Below the pieces are notes generated by a model. It ran no database searches. It was given only the letters and a program-made list of their open reading frames with translations, and was not told where the DNA came from. The translations under genes were made by a program, and so were the position numbers. A DNA stretch of 64,000 bases from Methylocystis heyeri (lineage in GTDB: Bacteria > Pseudomonadota > Alphaproteobacteria > Rhizobiales > Beijerinckiaceae), in assembly GCF_004802635.2 (NCBI RefSeq), contig NZ_CP046052.1, positions 2,542,001 through 2,606,000 on the forward strand, read 5' to 3'. The number at the start of each line of letters is the position of its first letter. Positions within the stretch are counted from its first letter, which is position 1. Of the stretch, positions 24,597 to 33,784 are shown one piece after another.

Positions 24597-25901
24597 ATGG
24601 CCGATTTCTCGCCGCGCGAGATCGTCTCGGAACTCGATCGCTTTATCGTCGGCCAAAAGGAAGCCAAGCGCGCCGTCGCCATCGCCCTGCGCAACCGCTG
24701 GCGCCGACTGCGGCTCGAAGGGCAGATGCGCGAGGAAGTCCTGCCCAAGAACATCCTCATGATCGGGCCCACCGGCTGCGGCAAGACCGAAATCGCGCGC
24801 AGGCTGGCGCGACTCGCAGACGCTCCCTTCCTCAAGGTGGAAGCCACCAAATTCACCGAGGTCGGCTATGTCGGGCGCGACGTCGAGCAGATCGTCCGCG
24901 ACCTCGTGGAAGTGGCGATAAGCCTCGTCAAGGAGCGTCGCCGCAAGGGCGTCGAGGCGCGCGCGCAGCTCGCGGCCGAGGAGCGCGTGCTCGACGCGCT
25001 GGTCGGTCCCGCCGCCTCGCCGCAAACGCGAGAAAGCTTCCGCAAGAGATTCCGCGCCGGCGAGCTCGACGACAAGGAAATCGAGATCGAGATCGCCTCC
25101 GCCGGCCCCAGCGGCCCGGTGTTCGAAATGCCGAACATGCCCGGCAGCGTGACCGCCTTCTCGATCGGCGACATATTCGGCAAGGCCTTCCAGGGAAGGC
25201 CGAAGTCGCGCCGCCTGCATGTCAAGGACGCGATCGGTCCGCTGGTCTCGGAAGAGAGCGAAAAGCTCATCGACCAGGAAGAGAGCGTGCGCGAAGCGAT
25301 CCAGGACGTCGAGAACAACGGCATCGTCTTCATCGACGAAATGGACAAGATCTGCGCGCGCGAGGGACGCGGCGGCGCCGACGTCTCGCGCGAGGGGGTG
25401 CAGCGCGACCTTCTGCCCCTGATCGAAGGCACCACGGTCACCACCAAACACGGCTCGGTCAAGACCGACCATGTGCTCTTCATCGCCTCGGGCGCGTTCC
25501 ATGTGGCGAAGCCGTCCGATCTGCTGCCGGAGCTGCAGGGACGCCTGCCGATCCGCGTCGAGCTCGCCTCGCTCAACGAAGACGACTTCCGCAGGATTTT
25601 GACCGAAACCGAAGCCTGCCTCACCAAGCAATATGTCGCGCTTCTCGGCACCGAGGGCGTGGAGCTGGAATTTGCCCCGAGCGCGGTGGAGGCCATCGCC
25701 AAGGTGGCGGTCGAGGTCAATACGTCGGTCGAAAACATCGGCGCCCGCCGGCTGCAGACGGTGATGGAGCGGGTTTTGGACGATGTGAGCTTCACCGCCT
25801 CCGATCGCAACGGCGAGAAAATCGTCATCGACGGCCCCTATGTCGAGAAACACATCGGCGACCTCGCCAAGAACCGCGATTTGAGCCGGTTTATATTGTA
25901 A
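24597..25901 (+). CDS. hslU: ATP-dependent protease ATPase subunit HslU (ClpY)
   Basis: HslU is the AAA+ unfoldase that feeds substrates to HslV. The 434-aa protein has the Walker [10 protein letters not shown], the substrate-gripping pore loop GYVGRD, the Walker [10 protein letters not shown], the sensor region IASGAFH and the C-terminal DLSRFIL tail that docks on HslV. The intermediate I-domain spans about residues 105-235. GAAGGA lies nine bases before ATG 24597; ATG 24588 three codons upstream is a weaker alternative. It forms an operon with hslV. Confidence 0.96.
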   Translation: MADFSPREIVSELDRFIVGQKEAKRAVAIALRNRWRRLRLEGQMREEVLPKNILMIGPTGCGKTEIARRLARLADAPFLKVEATKFTEVGYVGRDVEQIVRDLVEVAISLVKERRRKGVEARAQLAAEERVLDALVGPAASPQTRESFRKRFRAGELDDKEIEIEIASAGPSGPVFEMPNMPGSVTAFSIGDIFGKAFQGRPKSRRLHVKDAIGPLVSEESEKLIDQEESVREAIQDVENNGIVFIDEMDKICAREGRGGADVSREGVQRDLLPLIEGTTVTTKHGSVKTDHVLFIASGAFHVAKPSDLLPELQGRLPIRVELASLNEDDFRRILTETEACLTKQYVALLGTEGVELEFAPSAVEAIAKVAVEVNTSVENIGARRLQTVMERVLDDVSFTASDRNGEKIVIDGPYVEKHIGDLAKNRDLSRFIL

Positions 25902-26061
25902 CGCTGGCCGCGGCGGGGCTCGTCGCCCGCACTTGCGCCCGGCGCGAAGCATTGCGATAAGGATCGCCAACTGACCCCCTTGGAGAATTTCTGGACCGGA
26001 AATTCTGCACGGTTCCTGTTTGATCGTGTTTTCGCGTGAAAACACTCTATCCGGCGATCCC

Positions 26062-27132
26062 ATGGCTGAGCACGACGAGAAGACCCAACTCCCCGCTCCT
26101 TCTTTCCCCGAGCGCGTCTTTTCCGGCGTGCAGTCCACCGGCAATCTGCATCTCGGCAACTATCTCGGCGCCATCGTCAAATTCGTCGAGCTGCAGAAGA
26201 GCCACGAATGCCTTTACTGCGTCGTCGACCTGCACGCCATCACCGTGCCGCAGGACCCCATCGCGCTGCGCAACAACACAAGGGAGATCGCGGCGGCCTT
26301 CATCGCCTGCGGCATCGACCCCAGGAAGAACATCGTCTTCAACCAGAGCCAGGTGCCCGAACACGCCGAGCTCGCCTGGGTGCTCAATTGCGTGGCGAGA
26401 ATCGGCTGGCTGAACCGCATGACGCAGTTCAAGGACAAGGCCGGCAAGGATCGCGAAAACGCCTCGATGGGCCTGCTCGATTATCCGGTGCTGATGGCCG
26501 CCGACATTCTGCTCTATCGCGCCACCCATGTGCCGGTCGGCGAGGATCAGAAGCAGCACCTCGAACTCGCGCGCGACATTGCGCAGAAGTTCAACAACGA
26601 CTTCTCCGAGTCGATCCTTCGCAACGGTTATGAAAGCGGCGTTTTCTTTCCGCTGCCGGAGCCTCTCATCTCCGGTCCCGCGACGCGCGTGATGAGCCTG
26701 CGCGACGGCTCCAAGAAAATGTCGAAATCCGACGCCTCGGAATATTCGCGCATCAATCTTTCGGACGACGCCGACCAGATCGCGCAAAAGATCCGCAAGG
26801 CCAAGACCGATCCCGAGCCCCTGCCGAGCGAGGAAAAAGGACTGGAAGGGCGCCCCGAGGCCAATAATCTCGTCGGCATTTTTGCCGCGCTCTCCAGTCG
26901 CGCCAAGACCGATGTGCTGAGCGAATTCGGCGGCGCCAATTTCTCCAGCTTCAAAAATGCGCTGGTCGATCTTTCGGTGGCGAAGCTGTCGCCGATCACG
27001 GCGCAGATGCGCCGCATCCGCGAGGACGAAGGCTATATCGATCAGGTGCTGCGCGACGGCTCCGAACGCGCCCGCGCCATCGCCCGCGAGAATATGAACG
27101 CGGTGAAAGATATTGTGGGGTTTTTGCGCTGA
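26062..27132 (+). CDS. trpS: Tryptophan--tRNA ligase
   Basis: This class I aminoacyl-tRNA synthetase of 356 aa charges tRNA-Trp. The HIGH-type motif appears as [11 protein letters not shown] near residue 25, and the KMSKS motif as KKMSKSDAS. The tryptophan pocket segment ([13 protein letters not shown]) and [10 protein letters not shown] are also typical. ATG 26062 is chosen; the upstream in-frame ATG at 26020 is not supported. The gene ends facing glcF with a palindromic repeat between the two stops. Confidence 0.95.
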   Translation: MAEHDEKTQLPAPSFPERVFSGVQSTGNLHLGNYLGAIVKFVELQKSHECLYCVVDLHAITVPQDPIALRNNTREIAAAFIACGIDPRKNIVFNQSQVPEHAELAWVLNCVARIGWLNRMTQFKDKAGKDRENASMGLLDYPVLMAADILLYRATHVPVGEDQKQHLELARDIAQKFNNDFSESILRNGYESGVFFPLPEPLISGPATRVMSLRDGSKKMSKSDASEYSRINLSDDADQIAQKIRKAKTDPEPLPSEEKGLEGRPEANNLVGIFAALSSRAKTDVLSEFGGANFSSFKNALVDLSVAKLSPITAQMRRIREDEGYIDQVLRDGSERARAIARENMNAVKDIVGFLR

Positions 27133-27160
27133 CGAAGTGTGGCCCCCTCTGATCGGTTCG

Positions 27161-27246
27161 CGTCATCGCGAGCCGAAGGCGAAGCGATCCAGAGCAGCGC
27201 CCAGCCCCCCTGGATCGCCGCGGAGCTTACGCTCCTCGCGATGACG
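27161..27246. repeat. REP-like palindromic repeat (copy B)
   Basis: This 86-base element is the inverted counterpart of 15338-15434: it starts CGTCATCGCGAGCC and ends GCTCCTCGCGATGACG. It lies exactly between the convergent ends of trpS and glcF, where it could end both transcripts. Confidence 0.75.
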
Positions 27247-27258
27247 GCGTGAAACCAA

Positions 27259-28560
27259 TCAGGCGCCCGCCGCCGCGGTGAGCGCCTCAGGTTTCGGCCC
27301 GCCGCTCGCCCAATCGAGCAGCTCGACCGTATGAACCACGGGAATGCCGGTTCCCGAGCCGATCTGGACCATACAGCCGAGATTGCCGGCCGCGATGACC
27401 TGCGGCGCGAGAGACTCGATATTGGCGAGTTTGCGATCGCGTAACTGCGTCGCAATCTCGGGCTGGAGCAGATTATAGCTTCCCGCCGAGCCGCAGCAGA
27501 TATGGCCCTCGGGAACGCTCAGGGTCTCGAACCCCGCCGCCTTCAGCAAGCTGAGCGGCTCCTGAGTGATTTTCTGTCCGTGCTGGAGCGAGCACGCCGA
27601 ATGATAGGCGATGCGCAGCGGCGCGGCGTTTCCCGTGGACCTGAAATCCAGCGCCGCCACGATTTCGCTGACGTCGCGCGCCATGGCCGATATGCGCGCG
27701 GCTTTTTCGGCAAGCTGCGCATCGCCCCGGAACATGAAGCCGTAATCCTTCACGCTGGTTCCGCAGCCCGAGGTGTTGATGACGATATGATCGAGCCCGC
27801 CGGCTTCGATCTCGCGCGTCCAGGCCTCGATATTCTTGCGCGCGAATGCGTGGGACTGGCTGGCCTTGCCGAGGTGATGGGCGAGCGCGCCGCAACAGCC
27901 GGCCCCTTGCGCGACGACGACCTCCGCCCCCAGCCGCGTCAGCAGACGCACCGTCGCCTCATTGATGCGCGTGTCGAGCACGGTCTGGGCGCAGCCGTTC
28001 AGCAAAGCGACGCGCATCTTCCGCGCCCCTTGCGCGGGAAAAACCTGCGGCCGGTCGACCGTCGAGGGCTCTGGCAAGGTCCGCGGCGCCATGGCGACGA
28101 GCCCGCGCAGACGACCCGGCAGTAACCCAGAGAGGCCGCGGGCAAGACCCGCCCCGCGCAGACTGAGCCGAAACAGCGCCGGGCGCGCCAGCACCAAGGC
28201 GAGAAGGCCGCGCATCAGACGATCCCCGAGGGGTCGTGCAAAGCTCTTTTCGACATGGGCGCGGGCATGATCGACGAGATGCATGTAATGCACGCTCGAA
28301 GGACAAGTCGTCATGCAGGAGAGGCAGGAGAGGCAGCGGTCGAGATGACGCGCGATGCGCGCGTCGGCGGGCCGCTCGTTCTCCAGCATGTCCTTGATGA
28401 GATAGATCCGCCCCCGCGGCGAATCGAGCTCGTCGCCGGTCAAAAGAAATGTCGGGCAGGTCGCGGTGCAAAAGCCGCAATGCACGCAGGCGCGCAATAT
28501 CTTTTCGCTTTGCGCCACATCGGGATCGGCAAGGGCGGCGAGGGAAAAATGGGTCTCCAT
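27259..28560 (-). CDS. glcF: Glycolate oxidase iron-sulfur subunit
   Basis: GlcF is the electron-transfer subunit of glycolate dehydrogenase. The 433-aa protein has two CxxCxxCxxxCP 4Fe-4S motifs (C25/C28/C31/C35 and C76/C79/C82/C86) and two copies of the CCG domain, seen as GCCGALAHHLG and ICCGSAGSYN, which bind a further cofactor or quinone-reducing centre. It starts three bases after glcE ends, so glcD-glcE-glcF form one operon. With GlcDE it oxidises glycolate to glyoxylate, feeding the serine cycle encoded nearby. Confidence 0.93.
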   Translation of the reverse strand: METHFSLAALADPDVAQSEKILRACVHCGFCTATCPTFLLTGDELDSPRGRIYLIKDMLENERPADARIARHLDRCLSCLSCMTTCPSSVHYMHLVDHARAHVEKSFARPLGDRLMRGLLALVLARPALFRLSLRGAGLARGLSGLLPGRLRGLVAMAPRTLPEPSTVDRPQVFPAQGARKMRVALLNGCAQTVLDTRINEATVRLLTRLGAEVVVAQGAGCCGALAHHLGKASQSHAFARKNIEAWTREIEAGGLDHIVINTSGCGTSVKDYGFMFRGDAQLAEKAARISAMARDVSEIVAALDFRSTGNAAPLRIAYHSACSLQHGQKITQEPLSLLKAAGFETLSVPEGHICCGSAGSYNLLQPEIATQLRDRKLANIESLAPQVIAAGNLGCMVQIGSGTGIPVVHTVELLDWASGGPKPEALTAAAGA

Positions 28561-28563
28561 GCC

Positions 28564-29763
28564 TTAAAACTCCGCCCGCAAGCGCCCACGCTCCAGAATA
28601 TGCGCCGGATCGAAGCTTTCCTTCACGCGCCTCGAGAGCGCGGCCAAGGCCGGCGGCTGGGGATGGAACACATCGACCGCCGCGCGCGTTGTCGCGCTGG
28701 CGCGAATGAGCGTCGCATGTCCGCCAAGCCGGTCGACGGCCGCGCGCAAAGGCTTTGCGTGAGCGTCCTCTGCATCCGCCATGCACAGCCACACCAGGCC
28801 GCCCGCCCAATCATAGAAATAACCCAGCAGCGGCAGGGCGCTTTCTTTCAGCGCGCTGACGAGAGCGAAGCCGTCGCTTGGCGCAACCGAAACGCGCCAG
28901 ATATGGCCATCGAGGCTTGCGACCGGCTCTGCGTCGCGCAGCGCCCGCCACAGCGACGCCGAACTTTCGCCGCCGAGAATTTCTACCCCGCCGCCGAAAG
29001 GCTTCAACAGGCCGCGCAAATCTTCGAGCCTTTGCGCCACGGAAATCTCAGGCCCCTCGAGACGGATTGCCGCGGCGTTCTCGCCGAGGTCAAGGGGCGC
29101 GGCGCCCTTGGGAAGCAGCGCCAGAGCGCTCGCCTCCAGCGGCGCGCCAGAGACCTTGCGCAGCGCAAGGAGACCCGCCTGCTCCTCGGTTCCGAGCAGC
29201 ACAAGCGTCTGTGAGGTCTCAGGGGCCGGCAGCGTTTTCAGAGTGATCTGCGTCAACGCGGCAAGGGTGCCGAAAGAGCCTGCGACGAGCTTTGAAAGGT
29301 CGTAGCCGGTGACGTTCTTCATCACCCGGCCGCCGGATTTCACAATCTCGCCCCGCCCGGTGACGCAGCGAAAGCCGAGCACATGATCGCGGGCGGCGCC
29401 GGCCTTGATGCGCCTCGGCCCCGAGGCGTTGACCGCGACTAGGCCTCCCACCGTGCCCTGCCCTGCTCCGGCTCCGAGCAACGGCCCGCAATCCATCGGC
29501 TCGAAGGCAAGATGCTGATTGTGGGAGGCGAGCAGAGCCTCGATCCCGGCTATGGGCGTCGCCGCGCCGGCGATCAGCACCAGCTCTTCCGGCTCATAGA
29601 GAACCACGCCGCTCAACGCCCGCAACGAAAGCTCTTCGCCGATCGACGGCCGGCCGATACCGGCTTTCGAGCCGGAGCCGGTTATCCGCAAGGGCCGGGC
29701 TTCCGCCGCCGCGGCGGCGACGACCTGCGAGAGTTCTTGCTCGTCGGCGGGCGCGAATGCCAT
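28564..29763 (-). CDS. glcE: Glycolate oxidase FAD-binding subunit
   Basis: This 399-aa protein carries a PCMH-type FAD-binding domain in its first half (PLRITGSGSKAGIG, then GAGQGTVGGLVAVNASGPRR) and a shorter C-terminal domain than GlcD. It is an accessory flavoprotein of glycolate oxidase. ATG 29763 overlaps the stop codon of glcD by four bases (ATGA), marking translational coupling. The open frame upstream of this ATG lies inside glcD and is not real. Confidence 0.92.
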   Translation of the reverse strand: MAFAPADEQELSQVVAAAAAEARPLRITGSGSKAGIGRPSIGEELSLRALSGVVLYEPEELVLIAGAATPIAGIEALLASHNQHLAFEPMDCGPLLGAGAGQGTVGGLVAVNASGPRRIKAGAARDHVLGFRCVTGRGEIVKSGGRVMKNVTGYDLSKLVAGSFGTLAALTQITLKTLPAPETSQTLVLLGTEEQAGLLALRKVSGAPLEASALALLPKGAAPLDLGENAAAIRLEGPEISVAQRLEDLRGLLKPFGGGVEILGGESSASLWRALRDAEPVASLDGHIWRVSVAPSDGFALVSALKESALPLLGYFYDWAGGLVWLCMADAEDAHAKPLRAAVDRLGGHATLIRASATTRAAVDVFHPQPPALAALSRRVKESFDPAHILERGRLRAEF

Positions 29764-31256
29764 CAGAACCTCGGCAGATCGGGAAAGGGCAGCGCGCCCC
29801 CGACGACATGCATTGCGCCCAGCTCCGCGCAGCGATGCAGCTCGGGAAACACTTTGCCGGGGTTGAGCCGCCCGGAAGGGTCGAAAGCGCATTTGACCCG
29901 CATCTGCTGGGCGAGGTCGATCTCGTTGAACATCTCGCCCATGAGGTCGCGCTTTTCCACCCCGACGCCATGCTCGCCGGTCAGCACGCCGCCGACGGCG
30001 ACGCAGAGCCGCAATATGTCAGCGCCGAGATTTTCCGCGCGCTCGATGTCGCCCTCGATCGAGGCGTCATAAAGGATGAGCGGATGGAGATTGCCGTCGC
30101 CGGCGTGAAACACATTGGCGACGCGAAGCCCGTGTTTTTTGGCCAGCTCGTCCATGCCGGTCAGCACCTCGGGCAAGCGCTTGCGCGGAATGGTCCCGTC
30201 CATGCAGAGATAATCCGGGCCGATGCAGCTCACCGCCGGAAAGGCGTTCTTGCGTCCCGCCCAGAATTGCAGGCGCTCGGCCTCGCTGTTCGAAACTTTT
30301 GTCGTTGTCGCCCCTTCCGCGCGCGCGATTTTCTCGACCACGCCGACCAGATGATCGACCTCCGCCGGCGTTCCATCGAGCTCGACGATGACGATAGCCG
30401 CCGCGTCCTGCGGATAGCCGCAGGGCTGAAAGCGCTCCACCGCCCTTATTGTGGCCTTGTCCATCATTTCCATGCCGCCGGGAATGATCCCTTGCGCGAT
30501 GATGGCGCCGACGCAGCGCGCGCCGGCCTCGACGCTGGCAAATCCCAGCAGAAGCCCCCGCGCAACGGGAGGCTTTTGCAGAATGCGCACCGTCACTTCG
30601 GTCACGACGCCGAGCAGGCCTTCCGAGCCGGTCATGAGGCCGAGAAGATCGTACATCTCGCTGTCGAGATGCTTGCCGCCGAGGCGCAGGATTTCGCCGC
30701 CCATCAGCACGACTTCGAGGCCGAGGATGTTATTAGTGGTCAACCCATATTTGAGGCAATGGACGCCGCCTGCGTTCTCGGCGACATTGCCGCCGATCGA
30801 ACAGGCGATCTGCGAAGATGGATCGGGCGCGTAATAGAAGCCGGCATGCTCCACCGCTTTGGAAATGGCGAGGTTCTGAACTCCCGGCTGCACCCGCGCG
30901 CAGCGGTTCTCGTAATCGATTTCGAGAATGCGATTGAACTTCGACATTCCCAGAAGAATACCGTCTTCGAGAGGCATGGAGCCGCCCGAGAGCGAAGTGC
31001 CGCCGCCTCGCGGCACCACCTTGACGTTCATCTCCTGCGCCAGCGCCAATATCGACTGAACCTGCGGCACGGTCTCCGGCAGGACCACCACCAGCGGCAG
31101 CGCGCGATACATGGTGAAGGCGTCGCATTCATAGGCGCGGCGCGCAGTCTCGTCGGCGATAACGTTCTGCGCCGGGAGGATCTGCGCGAGACGCGTCAGC
31201 AGTTCGGAGCGGCGGGAGAGAATCTCCGGCTCCGGCGCCGGCATCAACAGAGGCAT
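29763..31256 (-). CDS. glcD: Glycolate oxidase subunit GlcD
   Basis: GlcD is the catalytic flavoprotein that oxidises glycolate to glyoxylate. The 497-aa sequence has the FAD-binding PRGGGTSLSGGSMP motif, DPSSQIACSIGGNVAENAGG, the TGSEGLLGVVTEVTVRI segment and, near the C-terminus, HAGDGNLHP and LTGEHGVGVEK with active-site histidines. D-lactate dehydrogenases share the fold, but the glcDEF gene set points to glycolate. In a methylotroph it could recycle glycolate from side reactions to glyoxylate. It is the first gene of the operon. Confidence 0.93.
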   Translation of the reverse strand: MPLLMPAPEPEILSRRSELLTRLAQILPAQNVIADETARRAYECDAFTMYRALPLVVVLPETVPQVQSILALAQEMNVKVVPRGGGTSLSGGSMPLEDGILLGMSKFNRILEIDYENRCARVQPGVQNLAISKAVEHAGFYYAPDPSSQIACSIGGNVAENAGGVHCLKYGLTTNNILGLEVVLMGGEILRLGGKHLDSEMYDLLGLMTGSEGLLGVVTEVTVRILQKPPVARGLLLGFASVEAGARCVGAIIAQGIIPGGMEMMDKATIRAVERFQPCGYPQDAAAIVIVELDGTPAEVDHLVGVVEKIARAEGATTTKVSNSEAERLQFWAGRKNAFPAVSCIGPDYLCMDGTIPRKRLPEVLTGMDELAKKHGLRVANVFHAGDGNLHPLILYDASIEGDIERAENLGADILRLCVAVGGVLTGEHGVGVEKRDLMGEMFNEIDLAQQMRVKCAFDPSGRLNPGKVFPELHRCAELGAMHVVGGALPFPDLPRF

Positions 31257-31329
31257 TGGCGAGGCCTTCTAAAGGGGCGCGTTTTCCTGATGGCGACCGG
31301 TGAAGGGCCATACCATTCGATATAGGGCG

Positions 31330-31510
31330 GCCCTACCTCCCCCTGCGTGGGGAGGTCGACCGCCGGAGGCGGTCGGGCGGGGGAAAAAGCGTTAAATGAG
31401 CGTGTCACCCCACCCCGCCGCTTCACGGCGACCCTCCCCCTCCAGGGGAGGGTGAGCGCCCTTCACGCCGCCACCGTGGCGAACTCCCCGCCCGCCGGGG
31501 AGAGGAGATC
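31330..31510. repeat. Cluster of CTCCCC/GGGGAG palindromes
   Basis: Three short inverted repeats lie side by side in the gap between glcD and gckA: CCTCCCC...GGGGAGG (31336-31351), CCCTCCCC...GGGGAGGG (31433-31451) and CTCCCC...GGGGAG (31486-31503). This type of element is common between alphaproteobacterial genes. It follows the gckA stop and could end its transcript. Confidence 0.55.
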
Positions 31511-31516
31511 AGCTTC

Positions 31517-32791
31517 TCACACCCGCTTCGGCACGAGGATCACGCGGAAGTCGTTCACATTGGTCCGCGTCGGCCCAGTGACGACGAGATCGCCCAGTTT
31601 TTCAAAAGCGGTGAAGGCGTCGTTATTGGCGAACAGCGCCTTGAGATCGACGCCGGCCTTTTGCGCCCGGGCGTAGCTGTCGGCCGTCATGATGGCGCCG
31701 GCGTTGGTCTCGACCCCGTCGATGCCGTCGGTGTCGCAGGCGATGGCCGAAATTCCGCCGAAACCTTCCAGCGCCAGAGTGAGGCCGAGCAGGAATTCGG
31801 CGTCGCGGCCGCCCTTGCCGTCGCCGCGCACCGTCACAGTGGTCTCGCCGCCGGAAATGATCGCGACCGGCGGCTCGAAGGGCTGGCCATGCAGCGCGAT
31901 CTGGCGCGCAATGCCGGCGTGAACCAGCGCGACGTCGCGCGATTCCCCTTCGAGATCGCCGAGGATACAAGGCGTAAAGCCGCCCCTTTTGGCCACCGCC
32001 GCCGCAGCGTCGAGCGACCCTTGAGGCGTGGCGATGAGGATGTTCTGGACCCGCTCGAAGATGGGATCGCCCGGCTTGGGGGTTTCGCAGGCGGGGCTGT
32101 TCAGATGCGCGAGGACGGCCGCGGGCGCCTCGATCTTATATTTGGCGAGGACCGCGAGCGCATCGTGCCGGGTGGTGGCGTCGGGAACCGTCGGGCCCGA
32201 GGCGATCACCGAAAGATCGTCGTTGGGCACATCCGAGATCATCAGCGCCACGACGCGCGCCGGCGCGGCGGCGCGGGCGAGACGGCCGCCCTTGATCGCC
32301 GAGAGATGTTTGCGCACGCAATTCATCTCGGAAATATTGGCGCCGCTTCTGAGGAGCGCCTTGTTGACGGCCTGTTTTTCTTCCAGCGTCACGCCCTCGG
32401 CCGGCAGCGCCATCAGCGCCGAACCGCCGCCGGAGATTAGCGCCAGAACCAGATCGTCGCTGGTCAGCCCCTGCACCCGCTGGAACACCCGCGCGGCGGC
32501 TTCGCGCCCGGCGGCGTCCGGCACCGGATGGGAGGCCTCGATGACCTCGATATGTCTGGTCGGCGCGCCGTGATCATAGCGGGTGACGACCAGCCCTTCG
32601 ACCGGGCCGGGATAATGCGCTTCGACGGCGGCGGCCATGGCGGCGGCGGCCTTGCCCGCGCCTACGACGATGGTGCGGCCCTTGGGCGGCTCGATCCCGG
32701 CCAGAAAAGGCGGCACGCAGACCGAGGGATGGGCCGCGCCCACGGCGGCGTCGAACATTTCGCGGAGAAGCTGGCGGTGGTCGATGGTCAT
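31517..32791 (-). CDS. gckA: Glycerate 2-kinase (MOFRL family)
   Basis: GckA phosphorylates D-glycerate to 2-phosphoglycerate, the step between hydroxypyruvate reductase and PEP in the serine cycle. The 424-aa sequence has the GAGKAAAAMA segment near residue 45, the ALISGGGSALM loop, the EKQAVNKALLRSGANISEMNCVRKHLS family core, and the C-terminal MOFRL domain (ISGGETTVTVRGDGKGGRDAEFLLGL). The same family includes TtuD/GarK-like enzymes; the serine-cycle neighbours favour GckA. It is transcribed alone, about 3.2 kb downstream of mcl. Confidence 0.9.
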   Translation of the reverse strand: MTIDHRQLLREMFDAAVGAAHPSVCVPPFLAGIEPPKGRTIVVGAGKAAAAMAAAVEAHYPGPVEGLVVTRYDHGAPTRHIEVIEASHPVPDAAGREAAARVFQRVQGLTSDDLVLALISGGGSALMALPAEGVTLEEKQAVNKALLRSGANISEMNCVRKHLSAIKGGRLARAAAPARVVALMISDVPNDDLSVIASGPTVPDATTRHDALAVLAKYKIEAPAAVLAHLNSPACETPKPGDPIFERVQNILIATPQGSLDAAAAVAKRGGFTPCILGDLEGESRDVALVHAGIARQIALHGQPFEPPVAIISGGETTVTVRGDGKGGRDAEFLLGLTLALEGFGGISAIACDTDGIDGVETNAGAIMTADSYARAQKAGVDLKALFANNDAFTAFEKLGDLVVTGPTRTNVNDFRVILVPKRV

Positions 32792-32940
32792 GGAGATAAG
32801 AAACCCTTCATGGACGCGAGCGCGTCTGCCTCTGTGTTATCCATTGTCCGACGGGAGGTAAAAAGTTTTTTTGCACTATCGGCGGCAGCCCGGGACGCCA
32901 AGGGCCGACGCCGGCGGGAACGAAGCCTGCCGCCAGATAT

Positions 32941-33060
32941 TCATTTCTCTTCGTTTATTCGAAAGATGTGCATTTTATGCGCGGTCCGGCGCAAACGCCA
33001 GCCGAGATAAAAGCCCAGGAAAAACGCTACAATCACCACTATTTCGAAAACGATCGTCAT
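32941..33060 (-). CDS. 39-aa single-span membrane protein
   Basis: This short frame encodes one membrane helix (residues 3-20, IVFEIVVIVAFFLGFYLG) followed by a basic segment WRLRRT and a polar C-terminus ending INEEK. ATG 33060 has GAGG at an ideal seven-base distance, and it begins nine bases after the DUF3142 gene ends on the same strand. The position and ribosome site argue that it is translated as the third gene of the TPR-DUF3142 operon. No family is recognised. Confidence 0.6.
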   Translation of the reverse strand: MTIVFEIVVIVAFFLGFYLGWRLRRTAHKMHIFRINEEK

Positions 33061-33069
33061 TGCGTGTCC

Positions 33070-33783
33070 TCAATGCTGGTTGCGGAGAAAGACGACATAG
33101 CCGCGGAAGTAGGGATGCGCTGCGAGCGCGTCGGCCGAGCGCCATTGCGCCCCTTCGGCGAGGCCGAGGCGAAACGGCGTATGCAGACGCTTGAGCCGCG
33201 CGACATAGGCGTCGATATCGGGCACGGTCTCGCGGCCGCGATAGGTCTGAAAGACCAGCTCGTCGACGCTGCCGGCGAGCGCGTCGATATCCTCCGGCCG
33301 CGCCTGCGAGGCCCAGTCCATCAGGCCGGTGACGCTGAGCGCGCAATCGGGCGGCAGGGCCGACCGCAACTCCCGCAGGAAGGCCGTGTATTGCTGCAGC
33401 CCGCGGGTCGAGGCGTCGAAATCCACCTGCACTCCCGCCACATCGCCGGGCTGGGCGCGCCAGAGCGCGAAGCGGCGGCGCACGCCGGCGACGACTTCCG
33501 GCCTCCAGGCGAGGCTGCGGACGCGGTAGACCAGCCAGAGGCGCGGACGATGCGGGCCGGGCTCGGTCGCCCCCTGCGCCCGCAGCCGCACGGCGCCGGA
33601 AGCGTCCTCGGCGATCTCGCCCTGCAACAGATAGAGCGTCTTGGCCGCCTCTAATCCGGGGCGGGATCTGACGCCCGCCCAGAGCCAATAGGCGTCGTAA
33701 TCCGCGGCGCGCACCTCGCTTTCGGCGCCCGCGGAGGCGGCCGGGCCGAGCAGAGCGAGCACGACGAGGATCAGCCGCTTCAT
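33070..33783 (-). CDS. DUF3142 protein, exported
   Basis: The 237-aa product has a signal peptide (MKRLILVVLALLGPAASAGA). The mature part has the DUF3142 features VAGVQVDFDASTRG, a Y-F-L-R-E-L-R stretch, ALSVTGLMDW and LVFQTYRG, which read like strands of a TIM barrel similar to glycosidases. Activity is unknown. It starts one base after the upstream TPR gene ends, so they are tightly coupled, and it is followed by the 39-aa gene. Confidence 0.75.
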   Translation of the reverse strand: MKRLILVVLALLGPAASAGAESEVRAADYDAYWLWAGVRSRPGLEAAKTLYLLQGEIAEDASGAVRLRAQGATEPGPHRPRLWLVYRVRSLAWRPEVVAGVRRRFALWRAQPGDVAGVQVDFDASTRGLQQYTAFLRELRSALPPDCALSVTGLMDWASQARPEDIDALAGSVDELVFQTYRGRETVPDIDAYVARLKRLHTPFRLGLAEGAQWRSADALAAHPYFRGYVVFLRNQH

Positions 33784-33784
33784 G

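Noticed and set aside
23940-26159. Minus-strand open frame of 739 codons
   Set aside because: Antisense to hslV, hslU and the start of trpS; no motif and shadow composition.
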